The notes: a model not told the origin generated them from the letters alone. A stretch of 64,000 bases of DNA from Prinia subflava (GCF_021018805.1 NC_086256.1:13892032-13956031); one strand, 5' to 3'; counted from the stretch's first letter, positions 50,642 through 63,000 are shown. Made by a program: numbers and translations.

Positions 50642-52458
50642 TTCAACTTTAAACACTTTATCGGTCAATAAGAGACCAGCAAAATTTGGCAAGATCCCCA
50701 AGCTCTGAAAAATGGAGGACCCCTCACTAACACTTTGTATCAAGTAATTGCTCATTCCTTTTGTAATAAATAATAAATGCTGAAGTTAGATTTTCATCTT
50801 TCGTTCTTGAAATAACTGATGCATAAAGGAGAAAATGTATTTCATCAAGTCATCAATTTTTAAAGCAAATAAATAAACTTTCTTTAACCTCTAGGGGAAA
50901 AAAACTTCTTTATTAGTCATGTATAAGGTTTGTTTAAGTTATTTTTTCCATTGATTACAAAAAAAATAAATATGCAGAAAATGTTGCAGTATGTCTCTTT
51001 AATACAGAAAGAGGCCTCCTGTGAAAAAAAATAAATATTTCAATTTAAAACAACAATATGTTTAATATTTAAAATAAGATAGAAAAGAGTATTTTTATTT
51101 AGAGAAATAGAACGTGAAACCAGAAAAATACTGTTTCAAGATTTGGAATTAAGACCTAAATTTCATTTAGCTGTAGGTGATCTGAAATTTGTTGTGTATC
51201 GTAAACCCATTTTTCTAGGTCCTGTCAAGGAATAAATTTAATTGTCTTAAAAGCTCTTGTTCTTGCTTGCAAGATTCTCAGGGTTAACCTTCATTAAACA
51301 CTAGAGAATGGTGTTATTTGTACAGTCCTGCTTTGCCTGAATATAGAAAAATGCACACATTATCCTTTAAAAATATTTAAAACGATTTCCAAGTACAGTT
51401 ACAACACATGGTAACATGCTGTTACTCAACCATCTGGGTCCTTTGAGGAGAGGAGTGTTCTCTCTTTCTTAATCCTTCATTTCTAAGGTTTGACTGGTAG
51501 GGTAGAGTTTCTTCTTAGAAATTGAGAAATACTGTTTTAGCAGAGATTATTAAAAATAAATTGTCCATGTAGCTAGCTGGTGGATTCTTTTTCAGCAAGG
51601 AGCTGGAAGGCATGTGCCTGGGTTCTAGTGCTGTGTGCTGTAACATGCCACAGGGCATCAGCCCCTGGGAAATGTGCCCAAGGTTGGAGGTTGGCCATCA
51701 GGAAAAGTGTGAATGGCTTTGTTGCCTTTATCAGCTTTTAGAGGACTGCAGTGTTAGCCCTTGTCCTTGACTATCATCATGATGTTGCTTTTTATAAAAC
51801 TGTGGAGAGTTTTTACTGAGATACTGTTTATCAAAATACCAGAATTTGCACATGCAATGTTCAAATTCAGAGTTGAATGTCTTACCGCTCTGAGTTTTTG
51901 AATGTGTTTTAAAATTTTGCCAAGATTTGGTGGTCGGAAGATAGCAGAAGTAAGATTTCTGTCTAAAGGAAATTAACATTTCAGTTTTGACTTTGGCTGC
52001 AAGAAATTGGAACTTTATTATCTCTTACAGAAGAGAAATTTCATATTTTCTTGCCTTCTGTTCTTCCTGTATAGCATATAATGTACTTGATGTAATAATT
52101 AATTGGAAGATCAGTGTGTCAATAAGATGAAAGATTAAGTAAAAGGAAATAGGAAGTTCTGCCTTTAAAAATCATGGACTTCATTTGAAGACATTGAAAG
52201 CCATGTGAGATGTGGGTTTATGGGGTATTTTTGTATTGTCATTGGGCAATGCCAAGAGTTTCCTAGATTAGGAAAGTGTATTACTATCTGTGAAAATGTG
52301 ACCAACACTTTCTTTTCATGTTTTATGTGTGCAGAACTTCCCTAACTGTGTACACTGGCAGTAATTAATACAATTCTGGCAAATTCAGGTTTTCTCTTAG
52401 GATTTCTTCTAAGAGTTCCTTTTTGGTAACATGTTTTCACTTGAACCCCTTACTTCTG

Positions 52459-52466
52459 TGACGTCA
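52459..52466. promoter_or_regulatory. PRKACB: Perfect palindromic CRE, 2.3 kb before the Cbeta2 exon
   Basis: TGACGTCA is the full cAMP response element bound by CREB/ATF proteins. CREB is the classic nuclear substrate of PKA, so a working site here would allow feedback on a PKA catalytic gene. The surrounding DNA is not a CpG island, and the site is 2.27 kb from the Cbeta2 start codon. This is a motif match only. Confidence 0.4.
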
Positions 52467-52525
52467 GAGTATAGAGTTATTTATGGTTCTTATTTCTGGC
52501 CCCTCCCTCAAGTGTCCAGGTTAGA

Positions 52526-52550
52526 CATTAGGGTGCATTAGGGTGCATTA
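52526..52550. repeat. 10-bp tandem duplication
   Basis: CATTAGGGTG is present twice and followed by a third partial CATTA. It lies 60 bp after the CRE. Confidence 0.75.
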
Positions 52551-54590
52551 AGAGCTCAGAATTTTGGTGGGCAGAGTTGCTCTCCGGCAGTTTCCACATG
52601 TCTCAATGGACTCAACATGGCTGATAGACTGTAACTTATGTAATGTGAATTTTGTAAATTACTGTCTTTCAGATCAGGGAAGCAAAATGAGTTAGTTGAA
52701 GACCTGTGTGAAAGATAAGACAACAGTAGTGTAAAGGCTCAGAACCATGGCAGAGCAGAGTGACAAGATAAGCACACCATCATCCAGGTAGCTTTATTTA
52801 CTGGGGCTTTGTTTACTCTAAGCCAAGGTTAGAGAGAATATGAGTCTCTTGGAAAGGTTCTCTCAGTGCCCAAAGACTTGCAGTGAGCTACAGGGGGAGC
52901 ACATCTGTGCAATTCCAGAGAGGCTCTCCAGCTCCAGAGAGATCGCCATGCACGGAATAAGCATCTTGATGTTGTCTTAAATATTTTTTTTATGTTGTTG
53001 TGTGGAAGGTGCATGGCCTTACTCTGTTTGGTTATATATGGCATGTAATATATCCCCTCTGCCTATTTGTGACCCCTGGCAAGGCAAACAGATCCTCAGC
53101 ATCTTCACTACATCTTGTTCCGGGCAGCAGAGCCTTGAACCCCAATGGGATGTTGTGGATGTCATAATTGGTCTTGGAACAGAGCAGGTGAAAGGCTGGA
53201 AGGCATGAGGTGAGGTGTCACCCAGGGAAGGTTGCAGCACTAGACCCTGATGGAAGAGCAGCCTGGTCACCACTGAGACAGCTGATGCTCACCCAAATTG
53301 CCGGATGGCTTTGCAGAATGTAGGCATTTAGAGAGTTGGTTCCAAATTTTGAACAGGGGCTGGAGAAAGAACTTACATTTCCAGAGTATCTGGAGCCTGC
53401 AAGCACAGGGCATTCCTGGGCTTTGTGTAGAGTCTAGAAATGTAATGAGTTGTGCTGGCTGAGGCCAATCACAAATGCAGCAGTGCCCATGAGGACGAAT
53501 GTAGCCTAATTTGTAAAATCTGTCTGTTGGCATTTTTATTATTTTATCATTGTCATGGGCAGTTTGTCAGCATGAGGGTTTTTTCTGAGGCACAGGGCTG
53601 TTATGAAATGGTTATATAATGTCCAAGGGTGGGTATCTGCTGACATTTGAAAACTATGCAGTGAGAAGTATGGTGGTGAAAAATGAGAGGTATGTCTTTA
53701 ACACGTGTTGACTGTAAGACAGGAGACAGATTGTGAAAAAGATATTTCAATCTTTCTTAAGAATAGCCTAAAGTTTTAGGATGCCACATTGTAGATATGC
53801 AGAAATATATGTGTTTCCATTTTCACAAAAACAAATATTTAGTATTACCCATTGTAAACATGCAAAATTACATCATTTGTAAATAATTGTAATGTTAAAT
53901 TCAACTTTCAGTTTATTTTCCTTATATTTTGTGCTATTAAAAGTTACACTTTCTAGACTTACTCCACAGTTGAACATACTAAGATTTCTTGTCAAAGAAT
54001 GAAATCTTACCAGCAACAAGTTAAATGCTTTTGGTTCATTTGCAGAGTAAGTAGAACTCAGTTTGAAAAAGTACAATGGTTGTGTTTAAATGTGCAAGAG
54101 AATTCAACTTCCTTGCTGATTTTATCCACAAAGGAGGAGAATAATGTGGGGTTTTCTTCCTCCAATACTAAAATAAGTTTATTCAGTAATGTTTGCAAGT
54201 AACTTCCTTGCTTAGGAAGTTGATTAGTTGAAAGCATGAGATTACTAATGATTAGATTCCAGCTGGTTATGTTTGCTGTGATGATGTAGTACTCCATCTT
54301 AATAACAGGGGAGGAACTGCAGAACAGTTACTTTTGGTTTTTTCCTCACATGTGGTTGTGGTAAATTAAAAAAAACACCTATCTACTTTCTGATCTTTAC
54401 TTTGGAACAGGTTGTTTGTAATACTCTAACATAAAATGTATACTTAAATATGAAGTGTAATGCATTAAAAAGTAACGAGAACACACGATAGAGAAATTAT
54501 TGCTTGTTTTTTAAAAACCAAAATACTTTTCAATTTACATGAAAAGAGACTTTTCACTGTACAAACCAGCACATGATAGAGCTTTCCTTA

Positions 54591-54600
54591 ACAGGAAGTA
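54591..54600 (+). promoter_or_regulatory. PRKACB: ETS-type site upstream of the Cbeta2 exon
   Basis: ACAGGAAGTA is a good ETS-family match (core GGAA) 133 bp before the Cbeta2 start codon. Cbeta2 is enriched in lymphoid cells in mammals, where ETS factors such as PU.1 and ETS1 act, so the position is suggestive. No other evidence supports use of the site. Confidence 0.3.
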
Positions 54601-54732
54601 GAAGAGAGTCGTGGTTAGCAGACACTGCAGGCAGGAAGCTCGACACATGCACAGCTCTTAGTGGCGCTGGGTTGTCCAGCTCCCTTCAGATGTTGTCTCT
54701 TTTGCTTTTGTGAGAGCTGCTGGTGTGTGTGG

Positions 54733-54919
54733 ATGGCAGGGCACAAGGAGGTCCCTGGTACCCAGGGCACGGGGACAGCCACGGCGCTGCAGAGGCTGGA
54801 AGGGTTCGCTAATCGCCTCTTCCACAGGCACGCCAAGAGTGGTGCGCACGAGCAGAAAGCGGCTCTGGAAAATGAGAGCCAACAGTGCTCTGAGTTCACT
54901 GCCCAGTGGGACCAATCAA
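54733..54919 (+). CDS. PRKACB: PRKACB alternative first coding exon, Cbeta2 isoform (partial gene)
   Basis: The exon encodes 62 residues and one base of a split codon, then the donor GTAAGT at 54920. The middle, TALQRLEGFANRLFHRH followed by AKSGAHEQKAALEN, closely matches mammalian Cbeta2 (TALQKLEGFASRLFHRH...). The length of 62 residues matches as I recall it for the human exon. The first dozen residues and parts of the end have diverged. The final A joined to TG of exon 2 would create Met, giving SMKEF as in mammals. It replaces the myristoylated Cbeta1 N-terminus with a long one lacking Gly2, part of which could form an amphipathic helix. The frame is open upstream to 54661 without an ATG, so 54733 is the first in-frame ATG; its context (TGG before, G after) is moderate. 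The kinase core lies on downstream exons. Confidence 0.93.
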
Positions 54920-57900
54920 GTAAGTGTGGGGAGGGGTTTGTTTCTTTTATAGGTGTCTGCTCTTCAGTTTGCCTCCCGAGTGAAGTGTGAACACTGATGT
55001 GTGATACGTCCTGGGGTATTTTATAAGTCATTACCTAAAGGTATTAATGGGAAGAAGAGCATCTTGCATCAGGCAAGGGGAGATGGAGGCTGGTTCATGG
55101 ACTGGTGGCTGGCAGGAGAACGTATCCTGCATTCCTTCTTTACTTTCAAAGCACAGTTGACTTGTTTTGGCAAGCCCCCACCCCAGTTCTTACTTCTAGA
55201 TTACTTATTTCATTTTCACATTAAATCTGTGAGTTCAGCAGAAATAGAAGGCCTTAACTAAAGACTAAAATGTTTAAACTTCGAAATAGGCAGACATTGC
55301 TGTCCAGATTAAAATTCTAATTAAAAGGATTTTCATCATTCATGGTTTTATTTTAAAGGATAAATACATCAAAAATGCTGTATAATAGTGGTAAACAATA
55401 TAAAATTGTGTTTGATTTTAACTGTTACATATTAACTTAGTGTGGGAATGCTGATTAGCTTTAATTTCTTAATTAGTGAACAGTTTACAGTATTATTTGT
55501 ATGGATTAAAAGTTTTCATGATTGTATTTTGAATAATAAAAGAGAATTCAAGAAAATCACAATCTAAATAAATTGACATTTGATTTTCTTTTTAATTTTA
55601 AGGCTGTGTAGTATTTTGCATAGCAATTCTTGTCTCTGGTTAAATACTCCTTTTAAAATGTTACAATATGATAATTTATGATAATTTTGTTCCAAATTTC
55701 AGATTCATTGATGGATTTGAGATAGCACAATTATTTCAGTTGAAGTTAGACCATGTTGGAAATGCTTAGCATCACAGTGTTACCATGAAGAAAATCAGTA
55801 TTTATACTTCTTACTTGAAATTTAAAATATTACATGAGTAGGGAATGAATCTATTCTCAGAGGTTAAGCAGTAAACATGGAAACAAAAAGGTGTTAATGC
55901 AGTGATCTAAAATAGATTAAATCTAGGTCTCCCAAATTATACAGGAAAGAATTGACTCGGTTTGTTGGGAAGATAAATGATGAAAGTGCATAAATTCTGA
56001 GCTTTCACTTCTCCAAAATATTTTCAGCTTGGTAAAAATAGGCACATACTTATGTTTATGTAGAAGCTCTTTTTAATGTAAATAGCTATTTGAAAAAACA
56101 CTGAAGCATTTTTTGTTTATATAACATGAAGAAAAAAAATGGTAATGACCTACTGACACTCACAAATTGCGACCTGTTTGTGTACCAGTGTCTGCTTTCC
56201 CCCCTCTTCGTAAGGCAAGCTTCTTCCTTGTGTGACATGTTTGATGAGGAAATGGACTGTCTTGTCTCTGGATAAACATGGTGAAAATGGCTGTTCTGTG
56301 AATGCTATTTTAAGTTGTAATTAAGCAGAGCAGTTGCATGCAGTTTTCTGAGCTGAAGTTGCTGAGCTGGTAACTGAATGGTGGATAACTGTGTAGCTTT
56401 GGTTTTAGGATGAAGCTCTGAATCTTTATCCTGAAACTTTCAGCCTCAAGATTATTTTTTAAAATAATAATATAAATTACTGTAGATACCCATGAATTGA
56501 GTCCACATTTAAAGGCTCTCATTTTGCTGCCACTGTAGCCAGAGTGATAGAAAAGGAGTATAGTGGAGGAGGTGTTTCTGTCTACTCCTGACTCCTAATT
56601 AGATCTTCAGAAAAATACATAATCTGTGAAAATAGTTTGTAAGACATGAAAGAGAAGCAAGGTGTTTGGGGATTTTTGTTAATTTCATTTTGGTTGGTTT
56701 GGTTGTTTAGGAGTAATTTTGGGGGTTTTTTTGTGAAGGGGTTTTATATCCAGGAGTGCAATGTCATAGAATTGCCTAGAGTCATTGAATTCAGCTTGTA
56801 GATTAATTTCACAGAAACTTTAATGAATAAGCAGTGTTCTAGAAACATGTTGGTGTTTGTCTTGGAAAGGATATTTTAATATTCTCAACTATTCTGCCAA
56901 TATCACTGCAACCTAGTAACCTTAGTGTAAAGTTTTAGGTGAAGCTACTTAGCAGACAGCATGAATTACTCTCGAACTTCAAGGCGAAAATACTCTAATT
57001 CCTGAAAAAAAAATTGGAAAGTGACTTCTCAGAATTTTTATTGTTTTAGGCTTCAGGTAGAATCCATTTAAAAAGGAGGTTAATGTATTTATATCTTCTG
57101 CTGTAATAAAATACAATAGCAGGTCTGTTTCTTTTCTTTTACTGCGGGTTTCTGCTGAAGCTCTGGGGTTGCTAAAGGTGAAGGAGCTGCTGATTGTTTG
57201 GGTGGACTTGGGGTTGTCAGTCGCTGTTGTCAGTGTTGTGGTTTGAGTAAATTGCCATGTGGTCTATGGCCTTAGGGGCTTTTCAGTGGCTGAGTTTGAA
57301 ACTTAACATCTTTGCTTTGTTATTTTTGTATCTAAAGCATGCAGTTTCTCCAGCTTGCCTTGGATACTTGGTCGGATGCATAAAATTAATGTGTTTTGTA
57401 ATATCCTCAGAGTCCAGTAGAGCAGAGGTGACTAGGCACCACAGGCCTCAAAATCTGTTTTAAAAAGCTGACTGAGCACACATGTGATGGTACAGCCTGG
57501 CCTGGTAACCAGGTCAGTTGTACTGCACTGCCCAGGGGTGAGAGGGACATGATGGGAGCCATCAGAACGATGCATTTCATTCTGTGTTTAGAAGTCTTGA
57601 CTGTGACTGCTTGCAACTATATGGAACCTATATTTTGATTTTTGCTTTGTTTTCTTAGTTGCTTGTTGCTCTTTGAAAAATTGAAATTCGAAAGGAAAGG
57701 AGAACGAGGCTGCTTGGTTTTGAATGTAGAGACAGATCAGTGTGTCTTACATTCTTGAACCAGTAAGTGTTTTCTGAATCTGCATTTGAGTATCAACAAC
57801 TTTGATAATTGAAATGGTCAGGAGAGTCACCACTAGTGTATCTGCCATCTTCATAGTCCCTAAATGGAAAGTGGATGGGTGCTGAACAGTCAAAAGAATA

Positions 57901-58115
57901 TCATTTGGTCTCTGATTCAAAATAATACCAGTATACTTCCAAATACAGTAGAATAATTTATAGAGATTTAGCTGAATAGTTACTTTTATATGTGTGTGTA
58001 GAGAGAAAAATGCATGTGAAATATGAAATACTGTGCAGAGCATACTGTATGAATTGCTTAAAGCTTTAGAATAACTACTAGTTGGGTACAAGTCAACAGA
58101 TAATTCTGGTCTAAG

Positions 58116-58129
58116 GTTGCCATGGAAAC
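58116..58129. promoter_or_regulatory. PRKACB: Perfect RFX X-box upstream of the candidate mini exon
   Basis: GTTGCCATGGAAAC matches the RFX-family X-box consensus exactly. RFX factors act in brain, testis and ciliated cells. It lies 375 bp before the ATG of the candidate mini first exon, a sensible distance for a promoter-proximal site. Binding is not shown by sequence alone. Confidence 0.5.
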
Positions 58130-58503
58130 AACCAGTGCTTGATATAATTGAGAACATCTTAAACCCTCCTGGTGTTTGCATGCTTTTTTCCCCTGCCATT
58201 TTGAGTTGCTTTAGACATGAATAGGTAGCATTGGTCAGAGCAGTAGTAGTTAATGAGCAAAACCAAATACCCGTGTCCTGAATATTGATTTTGATATTCT
58301 ACTGGTATCTTGTGCTTCGTGGTTTTTTGCATCACAAGGAGCTCATAAGGAAGAGCAGCTCTCTGGATTCTGTGTGCTGTCTTTCTGGTTAGTGTGTAAG
58401 TGTATTTAGAGATTGAAGCACTGATTTGGTAGAGATTAACATATTTCATCAACTGTTGGATTAATATTTGGAGCAATATGTTTCTGAAAACTAGCTCTTC
58501 AGC

Positions 58504-58510
58504 ATGAATG
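58504..58510 (+). CDS. PRKACB: Candidate PRKACB mini first exon (Cbeta4-like, Met-Asn)
   Basis: ATGAATG is followed at once by the perfect donor GTAAGT at 58511. The coding part would be Met-Asn plus one base G, the same split phase as the Cbeta1 and Cbeta2 exons, so splicing to exon 2 would give MN-VKEFLAK. Mammalian brain-specific Cbeta3 and Cbeta4 forms use first exons that code only two or three residues and lie downstream of the Cbeta2 exon. From memory Cbeta4 begins Met-Ser, one base from Met-Asn (AGT versus AAT). The protein would lack the myristoylation signal and most of the N-terminal region before the A helix. An X-box lies upstream at 58116. The exon is so short that chance must be considered. 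Confidence 0.45.
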
Positions 58511-59639
58511 GTAAGTCTTTTCTGTTCTCTTTTGACACATTTTTTGTTCCGTCTTCACAATCAGGGAAAATCTACCACGTTTCCCTTTCTTGTCTGCAGA
58601 GCTGCATCGACTGCTGATTTCTTTGTTTTTGTAATCGACTCACTGTGGGTTTCTATGTAAAATTATTAGTCTTAAAGATCTGCAGTTTTTTTATTAAACA
58701 GTTTGCTTTGCGTGACTGGTATTTAGTGTTTTAAATTTTATTTTAAAGCTTTCTTTTAGAAATACCCGATTTGGACAATTTTGTAATTGAATATATACAT
58801 GTCTGTTCTCTTAATTTTCTGTGTCACTCCAGTAAATTATTTTCTGTGAATTGATACAAATAAGAGAGGCCTTCTGAAATTATTGTAATCATCACCTAAA
58901 AATTCAAAACAGGCTTTTGTTGTTTTTCATCTGAACCAGCTTATTCTGCTATGATTTTTAGTTTTCTAAATGCTGGGATGGCAGAATAGTTGAGGTCATT
59001 CATGGAAGTAAGGGAGGGGAGCCCCATTTGAAATGAGATACTGTAATAGATCTAGTTAACTTATCAGGTATTTACTTTCCAAAACCACTGTGATTACTTA
59101 TCTGTGAGGGACTTTTAATATAATGGAGTTATGAAGTGCTATATTCCTACTTGCAATATTATTGAAAGTTGGGGTTTTTTCATATATCGACTCTGTAAAT
59201 TTGTTTTCTTAGAAAAATATATCCTTTGAAAATTGTTTGCAAAAAGCCCAAATATGCTGGTTTCCGAAATGATGCCTTTTTGTTTCAGATAGTCTGGAGC
59301 TTTGGGAAATGTCTTGAGACAGGGAATTTTTGAAAAGAAAGAGCAGTTAATCATGTATGTGGGGTTTGTGTGCATGTCATTGTGGTTTTGCTTAATACTA
59401 CAAATTTAAAAGACCATTTTTACAAAGGTTTCACTTGTGTACATGGCATGAGATAAAGACTGGGAGGAGTTATCCCACTGCCTTATCTAATATGAGCTTG
59501 TCTATACTTATCTCATACAAATGTGTTGAGGTCATCTTCCCCAGAATGGAAAGCGTGGCTGTCATTTCCTTGGTGTACAAAGTACAAATGTCAAAACTGA
59601 TACAGTTATTTAGGCAATGTTTCCGTACTTGGTGCATAC

Positions 59640-60060
59640 ATGATGGAGGTTTGTGGTGCAGCATCCTCCGTGGCTGTTCAAGTGCACAGAAATGCAGGCT
59701 GTCCCTGGCAGTGGTGTCCCAGCCCCCGGGGTGTGCCCCCACATCCCTGCAGGGGTGCTGGCAGCACAGCCTGGACCTGCCCGCTAGGGACTTGCTGTGG
59801 CCACACCGTCCCACAGCCGGCCTTGCAGGGGCTTGCCCCGCAGGGACACAGTGGCATCCCGACATCCCTGCCACCACCTGGCCCTGCTCAGTCTCTGGGG
59901 GAAGTGGGGGAAGCGACAGCCTCCCCGCATTTCCTCCGTGTCACGCGGCTGCCTCGCCTGCTCATGGAGAGGTCTCTCCTGGGGTCACAGAGTCTCCACT
60001 TCTCACCAGCTGTTACCAGGCTGGGTTCTCCATCACTTTTTCCTCTGGTTCTCCTATGGT
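59640..60060. other. GC-rich islet inside the intron
   Basis: About 420 bp are markedly richer in GC and CpG than the surrounding AT-rich intron, with clusters such as CACGCGGCTGCCTCGCC near 59943. All three + strand frames stay open for much of it, as expected from composition, and none resembles a known protein. It could be an orphan CpG island, an unrecognised GC-rich repeat, or an unannotated promoter or exon. I see no clear donor or TATA motif that decides between these. Confidence 0.4.
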
Positions 60061-63000
60061 TAGGTCATAGCCTCCAAAGGAGCTGAGATTTGTGGAAATC
60101 AGCTCTGTGAATTCTGAGTTATGGGTGATTTTTGTTTGGATATTCTCTTATGATCGAGTCATAAAGGAATAAATTTCACACAAGCTAGGTGAGAAAGAGG
60201 TTATTGTTTGTAACCTCAATAATTATGTTGGTTTTTTGTTTAGTGGTGTGAGTTTTTTAGGGGGTAGTGGTTCTTTTCAGGGTTGGGGATTTTTTCTTTT
60301 CCCTGGGGGTTTGTTCTGCAATTTGCATCTGTAGATTTTATTCATCTTGACATGCAGACTCCCAGTTCCATTTAGAAATAGAAATAAAAAGCTACAACTT
60401 GTAACAGGTGTTGATTCCCAATCAAAAATACCTATGTATTAGTCTAATTTTGACAAGGGAAAGGTGACTATCTCCTGCTCCATCAAGATTAAGTCTTTGC
60501 TGTAAACATTTCCCTATTTAAACCACTTATGCTTTTCGTTGCATTTTTGTGGCTGGCTTTACTGCAGCAGTGTTACATTACACCCTGTCAGCGGATAAAA
60601 TCAGATGCTTTCCTTGTGAAAGACGACCAAGATGCAAGTGAAACCTTGATGAAAAAATGATGTGTTTTCTTCAATTGCAAGTACAAGTGGCTAGGTTTTT
60701 TTCCCTTTTATTTCTTCTTTTTTTTTTCCCTCCCCCAAAAAAAGATCTGGTTATATGATTAGATTTTTTTTCTAGAAAGACTCAAAGGAAAAGCTGTTTT
60801 GCTGTTTCTTTGGACTTGGACTTTGGTTTTGAACAGCTTGAACAGATAAAACTGTAAGGTCAGGTAACTAATAGCCCCAGCTCTCAGGGGTGAAAGGTGT
60901 GTAGTCTGCTGAATCTTCTGTTTCAGTAAGAATAGGCTTAATATTCTGAAGTGTCACTAATTACATGATTGGGCTACTACTTTCCAAAACTGCAAATAGA
61001 GGTAATTGCTGACACAGACATTTGCACTCAAAATACAGTTACCAGATGTGTGTGGAGACGGAGCAGTACATGGAAAGGGCGTGAGCCACGCTGATGGACT
61101 CTGCTGAAATACTGTCCCGTTTTGTCCACACTAGAGCACAGGCATGTGTAAGGAGTGAAGAATGAAGGAAGGTAGTATAAATATATTGGTTATGTGCACT
61201 GGGAACATTTCAAACAGCAAGGGACAACAAGCAGCAACTGATTATTCTTGCTGCTCAAAAGACTGTAAAATATGGAAGGATGGCATGGAATTTCTGGGTG
61301 CCAGAACCAGACATCTTCCTATGTGTGTCTCGTGGGACTAATGCTTCCTTCTTTTCAAAATTTCCCCCCTTGTTACTCATTAGCCTCTGACAGCAAAATA
61401 GGGCAATTTCTTGGGTGTTAACTTGGGTTCATGTTTTGTTCTAGTTCTTGTACAAAATATTAGAAAAGGACAATGCAAAAGCTGTTGCATTGACATAATT
61501 CTTAATATGCATCCATAAAGTGAACAGTAGCTCACAGTGCTTGGTTTGGGGCAGAAGCAAATAGTGAGGTGAACAGAATCAAGCTGTCTCCGAAGGAAAG
61601 GGTATTTGGTGTGTTGTAATCTTGAACTCTGACTTGCTCTAGTCCCCATTACATTACTTACATTTTTTTTTACCAGAAAGATTTGGGGTTTGCCCTCATT
61701 TTTTAGCTAACATCTCAAATTGTTTATATATTTGTTGTTGGTTACTCTGAGACTTTCTTTTAGTCCTGCTGTTGTAGGCCAAAGTTCACAGGAGTTTCCC
61801 AGCTTTAATTGTGGAGGTTCTTACAGGCAGTTTTGTAACTTGCAAAATATTTTTGTTGTTTTTCTTTGTTCATTTTTAGCTGCTGATAGACACCCCAGCC
61901 CATTAAGAATTAATGTGGTTTCATTTCTTTAGCTTTATTTTTCCAGGTTTTGCACTTCAGTTCTGTGCAAGTTTTATGTATGCTTTTATGACAAATAAGT
62001 GCTGAATTTACACAGTTTCTCTCTAAAATCTCATTCTTTATCAGAATGGAGAATAAACAGTCTTAGCTACTTTTTGCTTGCCTTAACCCTGAGACAAACA
62101 AAAACTTGTTATTCACTCGATGTGTTGAATTGTGAAATGTGTTTATTTACATAAGACTTCCTTATTCAGGAAGCCAGTCTCTGCTATTTAAGGGTATAAA
62201 TGAACTTCTCCTGCTTGGCTGGTTACTGCAGGCAACCCTTTCCTGTAAATATTGAAAGCATGTTCTGCAGGAGATATGTCAGTGCAGCGATGTGTCAGAA
62301 GCTCAGACCTTGTGAGGAGATGAAGAACTATTTTGCTGATTTATCCTGACAGCTGTGAAGACATCTTGCTGATCCCAAAGTATCTACATGAGAATTTTTG
62401 TGGAGTTTTAATAATGTAAGGGCTGGGACAAGGTAGTTTATGGGAAGTGGACTTGACATAACTGCACGCAGTCCAAGATTGGTGGGTGCCCATAGTCTTA
62501 TTTTTATGCCTTGTGTTAAATATTGGAAAAAAATGAAAAGCAACAAAATAGTTGCTCTTCACAAGTAACTTGTTAAATGCATCCATACAGTGAACAGCCC
62601 CTGCAGTTGTTTAGTTTGGAGTATAAGGAGGAAGTTAGTTTAGTAAAACTTCTAAAGGTTACTTTTAAGAGGAAGGGGTATTTGTGCATGAGCGTGTGTG
62701 GTATTATTCCTTGCTTGCAGGGAATTCATTAGTCAATGTGCGGATAAAATCAACTACCTGCAGATTTATGCTTACTGTTGCTAATAATCTAGCCATATAC
62801 CCTGGTCTCAGGGATAGCTTCAGGATAGAAGGAGGATAAAGTATGTTCTCCTTTGTAGTCACTGAACTTCTACAGAGGAAATGTGGTGCAGTGATATGGA
62901 GAGGGAAGTGGGTGCTGACCAGTTGGCCAGAATCTTAATGGTGCAGAGAGGCAGAGTTTAATTAGAGAGAATCTGCAGCAGGTGCTGAAAATATTCTTCT

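Larger units (their letters stand above)
22870..54732 (+). other. PRKACB: PRKACB intron between the Cbeta1 and Cbeta2 first exons
   Basis: About 32 kb with no further recognisable coding exon. The + strand is visibly rich in T over A and has many G/T-rich patches (for example 23970-24010, 33496-33570 and 33626-33670), as is common on the coding strand of long vertebrate introns. It holds a 56-nt poly(T), a T-rich tract near 29.0 kb, a 16-bp perfect hairpin, a CR1 3' end, a promoter-like motif cluster near 49.9 kb and a CRE near 52.46 kb. GC-richer patches at about 32640-33480, 47520-47900 and 52810-53560 resemble nothing I can name and may be eroded repeats. Confidence 0.8.

Noticed and set aside
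54661..54732. N-terminal extension of the Cbeta2 frame by 24 codons
   Set aside because: The upstream part begins with GTG and contains no ATG. The first ATG at 54733 gives the 62-residue length expected of Cbeta2.
56764..56800. TCATAGAATTGCC.. resembling a minus-strand CR1 3' end
   Set aside because: Only the first nine bases fit. The characteristic GGTTGGAAGGGACC segment that should follow is absent.
59435..60086. A 211-codon open frame and overlapping frames of 148 and 135 codons
   Set aside because: They coincide with the GC-rich islet, overlap in several frames and on both strands, and resemble no known family.
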